Source: an uncultured Clostridium sp.
Lineage (GTDB): Bacteria; Bacillota; Clostridia; Lachnospirales; Lachnospiraceae
DNA length: 59,915 nucleotides
Assembly: GCA_902496665.1 (NCBI GenBank)
Contig: CABVBU010000016.1
Location: 1 to 59,915 of the forward strand
Reading direction: 5' to 3'
The translations under genes and the position numbers were made by a program. Positions 52,906-59,915 of this stretch are shown here, one piece after another (the first letter of the stretch is position 1; every line of letters begins with the position of its first letter). A model generated the notes under the pieces. That model had not been told where the DNA came from and searched no databases. It saw nothing but the letters and a program-made list of their open reading frames with translations.

Positions 52906-53333
52906 ATCTGTTTTTTGTTTTTTTAGGGATTGCGGCCTGGCAGGATCTCAGAACGAGAAGCATCGGCCTGGAGGTACTGGCAGGCGGAGCGGCGGCGGGG
53001 ATCATAATCTGCATATGGAAGGAACGGCTTCCGGGAGAGATCGTTCTGGCGATGATTCCTGGAATTACGCTTTTGCTGATTGGGCTGTTGACAAGGGGAC
53101 TTCTCGGTGAGGGCGACGGTTGGTTTTTTATTGTATCCGGATTTTTCCTTGGGTGGCAGGAGTGTGTGATGTTATTGATCTCCGGGCAGATTTTCTGCGG
53201 AATATTTGGGCTTGCGATAATGGTCGGCGCGCAGATCGGAACTGGAAGGGAAAGTATCCGAAAACTGCGGCTGCCGTTTTTGCCGTTTCTTTTACCTGCG
53301 GCACTGTGGATGGTGCTTATGAGGATGATATGA
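52902..53333 (+). CDS. Prepilin peptidase (A24 family), intact copy
   Basis: 143-residue aspartic peptidase of the membrane that cleaves Flp and pseudopilin leaders. The first catalytic Asp is D15 in AAWQDLRTRSIG and the second is D72 in GEGDGW, the GxGD motif. About four helices follow. GGGGGAG lies six bases before the ATG at 52902, which overlaps the previous stop (ATGA). It is compact like TadV/CpaA and lacks the methylase domain of PilD. With the upstream copy broken by TGA, this one must supply the activity if the system works. Confidence 0.88.
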   Translation: MNLFFVFLGIAAWQDLRTRSIGLEVLAGGAAAGIIICIWKERLPGEIVLAMIPGITLLLIGLLTRGLLGEGDGWFFIVSGFFLGWQECVMLLISGQIFCGIFGLAIMVGAQIGTGRESIRKLRLPFLPFLLPAALWMVLMRMI

Positions 53334-53743
53334 GAAAGACGACTTGCATAAAGAAATATTACAGCGCCAGCATAACGGTAGAGGCCTCCATAATTCTTTC
53401 TGTGGTCTTACTATCCCTGGCGGCGTTTATCCGGTATGCCTACACGGTCCATGATACGGTGACTGGTAGTATGATCCTGGAGGAAACACTGGAGCGGGCC
53501 AGGAATAACGTCAATGAGAAAAAGATGATAGATTCTTTTGAGCAGGAAGGAAGCCAGATGGGGAACCCAAGGCTTTATCTGGGAGCATATGAGGTTCATC
53601 TGAATCTAGGAGCGCTGACGGCAGAAGGTGACGCGGCGGCGGGGGATTGGAGTCTTCATATAGAGCGGGCGGATATCCACCCGGAGACTTTTCTGCGGCA
53701 GCAGGACGCCTTGAAGAAAATAAAAGACAGGATCGATGACTGA
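53330..53743 (+). CDS. TadE-like pseudopilin, small
   Basis: 137 residues. A short basic start leads to YSASITVEASIILSVVLLSLAAFIRYAY, the same A/S-x-T-V-E motif (Glu at +5) as the larger TadE-like protein. The ~100-residue soluble remainder has no recognised domain. The ATG overlaps the peptidase stop by four bases, and its own stop overlaps the FHA gene start by one base, showing tight coupling. Confidence 0.75.
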   Translation: MRKTTCIKKYYSASITVEASIILSVVLLSLAAFIRYAYTVHDTVTGSMILEETLERARNNVNEKKMIDSFEQEGSQMGNPRLYLGAYEVHLNLGALTAEGDAAAGDWSLHIERADIHPETFLRQQDALKKIKDRIDD

Positions 53744-55206
53744 TGAAAACAGAATTTAAACGAGAAATGAACCGAAATTACATGGTGCTGCACCCGGAAA
53801 AAGAGATCGGGGGATCTTATGCGCTGCGGATGCTGTCGGAAAACAGGATCAACGGACTTCTGCCGTTTCAGGAAAAGCGGATCGATGGGGAGACATTCCT
53901 GTATTTTAATATCACGTCGAGACAGTCGTTAGCCAGAATGATGGAATACAGGTCATTTAAGGCAAAGGAGATCCGGCAGATCACCAGTGATCTGATCGTC
54001 ACCATGGCGGCATTGGAAAGGTTCCTGATGGACGGGGACCAGCTTTGTCTGGAACCGGATATGATCTATGTGGATCCTGATGACCTGAAAGCAAATTTCT
54101 GCCTTCTGCCGGGGAGTGGCAGTCAGTTTGAGGAGAGTTTCCGGAAACTGGCAAGGTATATTCTGGACCATGTGGATCACACAGACGGAGACGCGGTAGT
54201 TCTGGCATTCGCCCTGTTTCGGGCAGGAGAAAAGGAAAATCTGGGGATCCGGGATCTGGAAAAATGTCTGCGGGCGGGAGAAAGAGACGGGAAAGAAGAT
54301 AATTCCGGGGAAAACACTGGAAAGGAAAAGTTATATGAAACAGAGAGAAAAATGGTCAGGGAATATGGGACAGGGGCAGCAGGAGAGCTGCCGCGACACC
54401 AGGGAGAAAAGCAAAATGGATCAGAAGGAAAGTACAGATATTCTGAGATCAAGAAAACGGATCTTTCAGGCGAGACAGAAGAACTGGCAGAGGAGAAAGG
54501 GCTGAAGCACGGGAAAAACTTATTTTCAGTGCTGCTTGCGGTTTTGATGGCAGCTGTTCCGACGGCGGTTTACTTTATTGTCGGAATCGATCAGATTCTG
54601 GAATGGAAATGGGGAATCCTTGCGTCGGAAGGTGTGCTGATGGCCGGCGTGATATTCTTTCGTGTGAGAAAAGATGAAGAAGAGACCGGGGAAACAGAAG
54701 AGGACTGGGAAGTTGAGTTCCGGGAAGAAGAGGACAGGGAGCGCGGAGGAATGCCGGACGAAATTGAATACCGGAGAGATATGGCGGAAGTGTGGGGAGA
54801 CGCAGAAAATAATGAAAATGGCATTTATACTGATCCTAATGACTTAAGAACTGATGTAAGACAAAGAGAATCTGATGAAATGCAGACGGTGCTTCTTACA
54901 GGAAGACAGATATACCCGGCGACAAGACGTCTCGTCCCGGAAAACGGGGGCGAAGACGTCCTGGTCCGATATTTCCCGTTTATTATTGGAAAGAACCGGG
55001 AGATCTCGGATTTCTGCCTGAATCTGCCTCAGATCAGCCGGATCCACGCGAAAATCGAAGAAGATAAGGACGGATATATGATCACGGATCTCAATTCAAC
55101 GAATGGAACCAGTGTAAATGGGCGGTTCCTGGAGACAAATGAGAGTATTCATATAGAACCAGGGGAAATGCTCTCTTTTGCGGATCAGAGATACCGTTTT
55201 TTGTAG
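53743..55206 (+). CDS. DUF6382/FHA domain protein of the Tad locus
   Basis: 487 residues. Residues 1-170 match the DUF6382 type (NYMVLHPEKEIGGSYALRMLSENRINGLLPF, RFLMDGDQLCLEPDMIYVDPDD). Next come a charged linker, two helices near residues 262-308 (LFSVLLAVLMAAVPTAVYFIVG, WGILASEGVLMAGVIFF), an acidic linker, and a C-terminal FHA domain (~405-487) with IIGKNREISDFCL, ISRIHAKIEEDKDGYMITDLNSTNGTSVNG. FHA domains bind phosphothreonine peptides, so a Ser/Thr kinase elsewhere may regulate assembly. Last gene of the Tad run. Confidence 0.85.
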   Translation: MKTEFKREMNRNYMVLHPEKEIGGSYALRMLSENRINGLLPFQEKRIDGETFLYFNITSRQSLARMMEYRSFKAKEIRQITSDLIVTMAALERFLMDGDQLCLEPDMIYVDPDDLKANFCLLPGSGSQFEESFRKLARYILDHVDHTDGDAVVLAFALFRAGEKENLGIRDLEKCLRAGERDGKEDNSGENTGKEKLYETERKMVREYGTGAAGELPRHQGEKQNGSEGKYRYSEIKKTDLSGETEELAEEKGLKHGKNLFSVLLAVLMAAVPTAVYFIVGIDQILEWKWGILASEGVLMAGVIFFRVRKDEEETGETEEDWEVEFREEEDRERGGMPDEIEYRRDMAEVWGDAENNENGIYTDPNDLRTDVRQRESDEMQTVLLTGRQIYPATRRLVPENGGEDVLVRYFPFIIGKNREISDFCLNLPQISRIHAKIEEDKDGYMITDLNSTNGTSVNGRFLETNESIHIEPGEMLSFADQRYRFL

Positions 55207-55318
55207 GATCTCCTGGGTAAAAGTTCCGTTAAAGAGAAAGTAAAAATACAAAACAGGGGTGGTGTTTTTCTGACATTTGGTCTATGATATATCCATCAAT
55301 GATGAAAGGAGGGGTATT

Positions 55319-56419
55319 ATGGCTTTTCAGATGCCAGAATATCATCAGCCCGATTTTTCAAAGGAACAGTTTATCAAGGCCCCTGACGCGAAATGGGAAA
55401 TCGTGGAGATCGATGGGGTTGCCCCAGAATACTTTCACAGCACATCTATGTTCCCGGAATATTTTAAGATTCAGGGCAAGTGGGTGTTAGCGGAAGAGAG
55501 CCGCATGGATTCCAGCGTTGTGATCTGCCCGGACGGACATTTGGAGGTAGTCGAAAACAGGAATCTCAAAAAAGGTGACAAGGTTATTCTTGGACGGAGC
55601 GAAGCCTGTGAGGAGGGAATTTATGTCCACAGTACAGGATTCCAGACTGAAGCGGACGTGCTTGCGGACAAATTTGTGTTCCGCCAGGGACGAAGCAGGG
55701 AGACCTCCTATGCGAGAGACTATGACCGCCTGATGGACCTTCTTCGATATGAAAAAGAACATGGAAAGATCGTCTGGGTCATGGGACCAGCGTTTTCCTT
55801 CGACTATGACGCGAGAAACGCAATGCAGTCCCTGATCGATAACGGATATGCCCACGGCCTGATGGCGGGAAATGCGCTCGCGACCCATGACCTGGAGGGC
55901 GCGCTGTTGCATACGGCACTTGGACAGGATATCTACACGCAGATATCCCAGCCGAATGGCCATTACAACCACCTGGATGTGCTAAATAAGGTCCGCAGAA
56001 GCGGTTCCATTCCGAAATTTATCGAGGATAACCACATTGACAATGGTATTATCTATGGATGCGTGAAGAATCATGTTCCGTTTGTTCTGACCGGTTCGAT
56101 CCGCGATGACGGTCCAATGCCGGAAGTCATCGGAGACGCGTATAAAGGACAGAGCGCAATGCGCGATATGGTGCGGGATGCCACCTGTGTGATCTGCTTA
56201 GCTACAATGCTTCACACGATTGCCACGGGCAATATGACTCCGTCATTCCGCGTTATGAAGGACGGAACGATCCGCCCGGTATATCTCTATACTGTTGATG
56301 CGGACGAGTTTGTGGTAAACAAGCTGATGGACCGCGGAAGCCTCTCCGCAACGACTATCGTGACGAATGTCCAGGACTTTATCACGATCATCGCAAAAGG
56401 ACTTGGGGTCATGAAATAA
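55319..56419 (+). CDS. TIGR00300-like (LOR/SDH C-terminal, ornithine cyclodeaminase-type) protein
   Basis: 366 residues. The C-terminal two thirds (GKIVWVMGPAFSFDYDARN, HGLMAGNALATHDLEGALLHTALG, NHLDVLNKVRRSGSI, VPFVLTGSIRDDGPMPEV, ATMLHTIATGNMTP) fit the NAD-binding domain of the LOR/SDH-like TIGR00300 family. Some members of that family are ornithine cyclodeaminases fused to arginine dihydrolase. The N-terminal third is a small beta-rich domain. No dihydrolase domain is present, so the activity is unproven. AAAGGAGGGG precedes the ATG at 55319. It heads a run with rhomboid, HIT and sigma-factor genes. Confidence 0.7.
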   Translation: MAFQMPEYHQPDFSKEQFIKAPDAKWEIVEIDGVAPEYFHSTSMFPEYFKIQGKWVLAEESRMDSSVVICPDGHLEVVENRNLKKGDKVILGRSEACEEGIYVHSTGFQTEADVLADKFVFRQGRSRETSYARDYDRLMDLLRYEKEHGKIVWVMGPAFSFDYDARNAMQSLIDNGYAHGLMAGNALATHDLEGALLHTALGQDIYTQISQPNGHYNHLDVLNKVRRSGSIPKFIEDNHIDNGIIYGCVKNHVPFVLTGSIRDDGPMPEVIGDAYKGQSAMRDMVRDATCVICLATMLHTIATGNMTPSFRVMKDGTIRPVYLYTVDADEFVVNKLMDRGSLSATTIVTNVQDFITIIAKGLGVMK

Positions 56420-56441
56420 CAGAGTAGAAAGGATGAGACCC

Positions 56442-57062
56442 ATGGGAAGCCGATATGGAAAGAAGGCTTATGTAAATGGACTTCTGATCGCTCTGAATGT
56501 GCTGTTTTTCCTGTATCTGGAGATCGCCGGTTCCTCGGAGGACGCGTATTTCATGTATACAAAGGGCGCGATGTTTGCACCTGCAGTCCTGGAGGACGGT
56601 GAGTATTACCGGCTTTTGACAGCGATGTTTATGCATTTTGGAATCCGGCATATTATGAACAATATGCTGGTCCTGTTTGTGATCGGGGACAACCTGGAAC
56701 GGGCGCTGGGACATGTGAAGTACCTGATATTTTACTTGCTCTGCGGAATTGGCTCGAACTGGGTGTCTATGATGGCGCACACAGCTGATACAATGACAGT
56801 ATCAGCCGGGGCGTCCGGCGCAATTTTTGGAGTGGTCGGCGGCCTGCTTTATGTGGTCACGGCCAACAGAGGGCAGTTGGAAGATCTGAATACAAGACAA
56901 CTTGTGATCATGATCTTTTTCTCCCTGTATTTAGGATATACAAGCACCGGTGTGGACAATATCGCACACCTGTCTGGCCTTGTAATAGGCATCGTGCTCG
57001 CTATAATTTTATATCATAGGCCTGCCGGAGACCGGTGGGCGGACGGAGGTATCAAAAGATGA
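56442..57062 (+). CDS. Rhomboid family intramembrane serine protease
   Basis: 206-residue six-helix membrane protease. LTAMFMHFGIRHIMNNMLVLFVIG holds the HxxxN oxyanion motif, SAGASGAIFG the nucleophile Ser (GxSG), and DNIAHLSGLVIG the catalytic His. GAAAGG lies nine bases before the ATG at 56442; the ATG at 56433 abuts it. The stop overlaps the HIT start (ATGA). Substrates unknown. Confidence 0.93.
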   Translation: MGSRYGKKAYVNGLLIALNVLFFLYLEIAGSSEDAYFMYTKGAMFAPAVLEDGEYYRLLTAMFMHFGIRHIMNNMLVLFVIGDNLERALGHVKYLIFYLLCGIGSNWVSMMAHTADTMTVSAGASGAIFGVVGGLLYVVTANRGQLEDLNTRQLVIMIFFSLYLGYTSTGVDNIAHLSGLVIGIVLAIILYHRPAGDRWADGGIKR

Positions 57063-57475
57063 AAGACTGTAATTGTATTTTTTGTAAGATCGCGAATGGT
57101 GAGATTCCTTCCTCAACTGTATATGAGGATGAAGATTTCCGTGTAATTCTGGACCTTGGTCCGGCTGCGAAAGGTCACGCCCTGATCCTTCCGAAAGAAC
57201 ACTTTAAGGACGTTACCGAGCTAGATCCGAAGATTGCTGCAAAAGTACTTCCGTTAGGAGCGAAACTCGGAACCGCAATGAAGAAATCCCTGGGCTGCGC
57301 AGGCTTCAACCTGGTACAGAATAACGGTGAAGCAGCAGGACAGACGGTATTCCATTTCCATGTACATGTGATCCCGCGCTACGAGGGCGGTCCGGTGATC
57401 GCTGGATGGGAACCGGGAAAAGAAGATCCGGAGGTTCTTGCTGAAACAGCAGAAAAGATTAAAAATGCACTGTAA
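57059..57475 (+). CDS. HIT family (HINT-like) nucleotide hydrolase
   Basis: 138 residues with the histidine triad HFHVHVIPR (H-x-H-x-H-x2), the N-terminal zinc-associated CIFCKIANGEIPSS and ALILPKEHFKDV. This is typical of bacterial HinT/PKCI-like nucleotide-binding hydrolases acting on AMP-lysine or AMP-amides. GGAGG lies nine bases before the ATG, inside the rhomboid gene end. Confidence 0.93.
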   Translation: MKDCNCIFCKIANGEIPSSTVYEDEDFRVILDLGPAAKGHALILPKEHFKDVTELDPKIAAKVLPLGAKLGTAMKKSLGCAGFNLVQNNGEAAGQTVFHFHVHVIPRYEGGPVIAGWEPGKEDPEVLAETAEKIKNAL

Positions 57476-57501
57476 TCAGAGAGATTTTTAAAGGAGAATT
57501 T

Positions 57502-58047
57502 ATGCCGCAGGACAAAGATGAACTGCTGCAAGTACTGATTACGAAATATGCTCAAATGTATATGAAGCTGGCGTATGCGATCGGAGTGCCATATGATGAT
57601 GTGGAAGACATTGTCATGGAAGCATTCTGGTCATTCTACCGGGCGGATTATGGCGGGAAGCTAGAGAGTGAAAAAGCTATAAAAGTGATGTTGGCGCGTA
57701 TTGTCGAGAATAAATGTATCGACTATTTTAGAAAAGAGAAGCGAAGCATCAAGCCGAATGAGGACGAAGATGTGAGTGAGCTGGAGTATATCGCAGATCT
57801 TTCCAAACATGATCCGCTGCAATCCGTAATTAGCAGAGAAAGCTGCGGTCAGATCTTCGAGGTCCTGGATGGTTTAAAGGAATCGTGGAAGGATGTCACG
57901 GTGATGTATTTCATCCAGGGATTTACGACTGAAGAAATTTGTGAGCGTCTTGAAATCACGAACGACATGTGTCGTTCGCGAATTTCAAGAGCAAGAAAAT
58001 ACTTAAGAGAAAACCTGAAAAGTCGTATAGACCGAGGTCATTTGTGA
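57502..58047 (+). CDS. Sigma-70 family (ECF-like) RNA polymerase sigma factor
   Basis: 181 residues with sigma region 2 (KLAYAIGVPYDDVEDIVMEAFWSFYRAD, ENKCIDYFRKEKR) and region 4 (VTVMYFIQGFTTEEICERLEITNDMCRSRISRARKYLRE). AAAGGAG precedes the ATG. It follows the HIT gene by 26 bp. Its 3' end overlaps that of murG on the opposite strand by ten bases. The membrane protein starting at 59227, past murG on the same strand, has the layout of a candidate anti-sigma partner. Confidence 0.9.
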   Translation: MPQDKDELLQVLITKYAQMYMKLAYAIGVPYDDVEDIVMEAFWSFYRADYGGKLESEKAIKVMLARIVENKCIDYFRKEKRSIKPNEDEDVSELEYIADLSKHDPLQSVISRESCGQIFEVLDGLKESWKDVTVMYFIQGFTTEEICERLEITNDMCRSRISRARKYLRENLKSRIDRGHL

Positions 58048-59108
58048 TCAGCACAATCGTTGATCAATTGCATGATCGTATCAATTGCATTATTTAAATG
58101 GCTCTTTTCCATACTATCAATGAATGTCCGGCGATTCTCGTAGGTATCGTGAATCGCGTCAAAAAGAGTGGCGTCAGTCACTTTCTCCTCTTCCAGAACC
58201 GTGGAATACCCCTGTTTTGCAAAAGAATTGGCATTCAGGATCTGATCTCCACGGCTGGCCGCCGCGGAGAGCGGAATCAGGACATTCGGCTTCCTGAGTG
58301 CAAGAATTTCACAGATGGAATTTGCACCTGCCCTGGAGACAATCAGATCAGCTGCCGCAAATAAGTGCTTCAGCGGACTGTCAACATATTCATACTGAAC
58401 GTAACCGGGAGTTCTAATCAGGGACTCATCCAGGTTCCCTTTTCCACAGATATGGATCACCTGAAATTGCTCTAAGAGCTTTGGAAGAATACTGCGGACC
58501 GCGCCGTTTACTTTTACGGAGCCTAGACTTCCGCCGATTACAAGAATAATCGGTTTTGCCGCAGAGAGGTTTGTGTACTGCAGACCGGCAAGACGGTCAC
58601 CTTGAAGGAGTTCTGCACGGATCGGGGACCCTGTGAGGACTGCTTTTCCCTCCGGAAGATACTTTAAGGTCTCCGGGAAGTTGCAGCATACCCATTTTGC
58701 AGACGGAATGCAGAGTTTATTTGCCAGACCTGGAGTCATATCGGACTCGTGGATGATCGTCGGAATGTGGTAATGCTTTGCAGCGAGGACAACAGGAACC
58801 GCAACAAAGCCGCCTTTAGAGAAGAGAACATCCGGTTTGTATTTTTTCATCAACTTTAAGGCCTCTGCGTAACCTTTTAATACGCGGAACGGGTCGGTAA
58901 AGTTCTTTAAATCGAAATATCGGCGCAGTTTTCCGGAAGAGATTCCGTCGTAAGGAATCCCTGCGTTTTCAATCAGTTTGCGTTCCATACCATTGTAGGA
59001 ACCAATGTATCGAATATCATATCCGGCTGCCTTGAGAGACGGAATCAGGGCAAGGTTCGGAGTAACGTGACCGGCTGTACCACCGCCGGTGAGAAGAATC
59101 GTTTTCAT
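58038..59108 (-). CDS. murG: UDP-GlcNAc:undecaprenyl-PP-MurNAc-pentapeptide GlcNAc transferase
   Basis: Peripheral membrane glycosyltransferase making lipid II from lipid I. The 356-residue GT28 protein has the two GT-B halves: LLTGGGTAGHVTPNLALIPSLKAAGYDIRYIGS with the GGGTAGH loop, SKGGFVAVPVVLAA, VIGGSLGSVKVN and SRAGANSICEILALRKPNVLIPL. GGAGG lies nine bases before the ATG at 59108. It stands outside any mur/fts cluster here, as a single gene with its own promoter. Confidence 0.96.
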   Translation of the reverse strand: MKTILLTGGGTAGHVTPNLALIPSLKAAGYDIRYIGSYNGMERKLIENAGIPYDGISSGKLRRYFDLKNFTDPFRVLKGYAEALKLMKKYKPDVLFSKGGFVAVPVVLAAKHYHIPTIIHESDMTPGLANKLCIPSAKWVCCNFPETLKYLPEGKAVLTGSPIRAELLQGDRLAGLQYTNLSAAKPIILVIGGSLGSVKVNGAVRSILPKLLEQFQVIHICGKGNLDESLIRTPGYVQYEYVDSPLKHLFAAADLIVSRAGANSICEILALRKPNVLIPLSAAASRGDQILNANSFAKQGYSTVLEEEKVTDATLFDAIHDTYENRRTFIDSMEKSHLNNAIDTIMQLINDCADHK

Positions 59109-59155
59109 AAAAATTGCCTCCATGGAGCAAGAATTTTACAGCTGCTGACTATTTA

Positions 59156-59183
59156 ATAGTAACGGCTGAAAGAGAAATGTCAA
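59156..59183 (-). promoter_or_regulatory. Promoter of murG
   Basis: Minus strand TTGACA (59183-59178), 16-bp spacer, TACTAT (59161-59156). Confidence 0.65.
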
Positions 59184-59226
59184 CCCCTAATAGATACAAA
59201 GGAAGGAAGAAGCGAGGTGCTGAATC

Positions 59227-59915
59227 ATGGCAGATACGGAGAATCGTGAGGATCAGAAAATAAGCGAATGTCTTCGGGAAGCGTTTGGCTATTCGGATGA
59301 TCAGCTGTTAAAGCAGTTGGATCAGGCAAACGAGACTTTCAAAGATGTAAACTTCACTGGCGCCGAAGATCGACTCATGAAGCGTTTCCTGGCACGAAAA
59401 GCCGAACTTGAAGAGGAAAACGCCTCCCAGACACCGACTCTGGTTCCACAGAACGAATCAGCCAACACTCAAATTGCAGAAGAGCTTCCAAAGAAGATGG
59501 TAACAGTAATCTCTGAAGCGGAAGAGAAAACGAAGAACGAGAAGAAAGTGGTCCGGTTTGGAAAGAAGAAGGTTCTTGTTGCTGCTGCGTTGGTGGCAGT
59601 GATTGTAGGGATGCTTGGGGGGACGGCGATTGGGAAGAAGAGTCATTTCTTTAGGCATTCGGAAAAAATTTCAAATACTATCGTAGTAGATAATGATAAT
59701 AATAAGGCAGAAGACTCAAAATTAGAAAATGCGTATACAGATATTGCAGATAAATTTGAGGATGCAACATTAAAATTAAAATATTATCCACAAAATATGC
59801 ATTATGAAAGCCATCAAATTTACAAAGATGAGGCCCAAATAAATTTCATATATGGTGATAAAACATTTACTGTTTATATGATAAAAAATGATGAGAGTAC
59901 ATCAGTGAACTTTGA
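59227..59915 (+). CDS. Single-pass membrane protein, possible anti-sigma factor (3' truncated by window)
   Basis: The frame opens at ATG 59227 and runs past the window end, 229 codons seen. Residues 1-115 are acidic, helical and cytoplasmic-looking (CLREAFGYSDDQLLKQLDQAN, DRLMKRFLARKAELEEENA). A transmembrane helix (~residues 117-138, VLVAAALVAVIVGMLGGTAIG) and an extracytoplasmic domain follow. From about 59660 the DNA becomes markedly AT-rich compared with everything upstream. The layout and nearness to a sigma gene with only murG between suggest an anti-sigma factor; no named domain supports this. Confidence 0.6.
   Translation, partial: MADTENREDQKISECLREAFGYSDDQLLKQLDQANETFKDVNFTGAEDRLMKRFLARKAELEEENASQTPTLVPQNESANTQIAEELPKKMVTVISEAEEKTKNEKKVVRFGKKKVLVAAALVAVIVGMLGGTAIGKKSHFFRHSEKISNTIVVDNDNNKAEDSKLENAYTDIADKFEDATLKLKYYPQNMHYESHQIYKDEAQINFIYGDKTFTVYMIKNDESTSVNF

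Noticed and set aside
59164..59195. ECF-type promoter (TGAAAG ... CCCCTAAT) in front of the 59227 membrane protein
   Set aside because: The spacing is about 11 bp instead of the ~16 expected, and the same bases are better explained as the minus-strand murG promoter.

Overview
The window reads as a chromosomal segment of an anaerobic Clostridia bacterium, most likely Lachnospiraceae. This is inferred from protein types, not from a database search. Pointers are a V-type instead of F-type ATPase, a hybrid cluster protein, a three-cysteine LarE, a Tad pilus locus with DUF5702 and FHA/DUF6382 proteins, a GlpP-controlled glycerol operon with DUF1667, and a tRNA-Lys(CTT) without an encoded CCA. GC content is near 50 percent, and coding density is high with short SD-led intergenic gaps. 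No prophage, CRISPR array or complete insertion sequence was seen.

Layout. 1-2.1 kb: K+ uptake pair TrkA/TrkH (minus). 2.3-4.3 kb: hydroxylamine reductase (hcp) behind an 18-bp perfect palindrome placed like a class II activator site. 4.3-7.7 kb: VOC protein, then a DEDDh exonuclease with an apparently leaderless mRNA and a D,D-carboxypeptidase. 7.7-17.1 kb: a ten-gene V-ATPase operon (minus; H-like, C, I, K, F, E, A, B, D, then a DUF1461 membrane protein), divergent from a LysR regulator at 17.4 kb. 18.4-25.2 kb: SH3 protein, trmB, a small ORF, trxA, tRNA-Lys, P1 peptidase, M20D hydrolase, metallophosphoesterase and a small hypothetical. 25.2-30.0 kb: larE with a long structured leader, then an M20-MATE-M20 cluster. 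30.2-33.2 kb: OmpR/VanS-like two-component system.

33.2-40.4 kb: glycerol regulon glpP, glpK, glpF, an FAD dehydrogenase with a BFD domain, a second FAD oxidoreductase and a DUF1667 protein. Two terminator-type leaders of the same architecture lie before glpP and before the dehydrogenase; they are probably GlpP antitermination targets. 40.4-44.5 kb: an ArsR-led operon with DUF2508, a GH13 glucosidase and branching enzyme glgB. 44.6-55.2 kb: Tad pilus locus, in which the first prepilin peptidase is broken by an in-frame TGA and a second, intact one lies downstream. 55.3-59.9 kb: a TIGR00300-like enzyme, rhomboid protease, HIT protein, sigma factor, murG (opposite strand) and a truncated membrane protein running off the end.

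The most notable unexplained structure is a small interspersed element family. A 133-bp copy at 33378-33510 has 14-bp terminal inverted repeats and a perfect 8-bp flanking duplication, so it looks like a MITE. Related copies sit between ntpE and ntpA (12274-12335) and inside the Tad locus (51838-51969). Their internal hairpins are preserved by wobble and compensatory changes.
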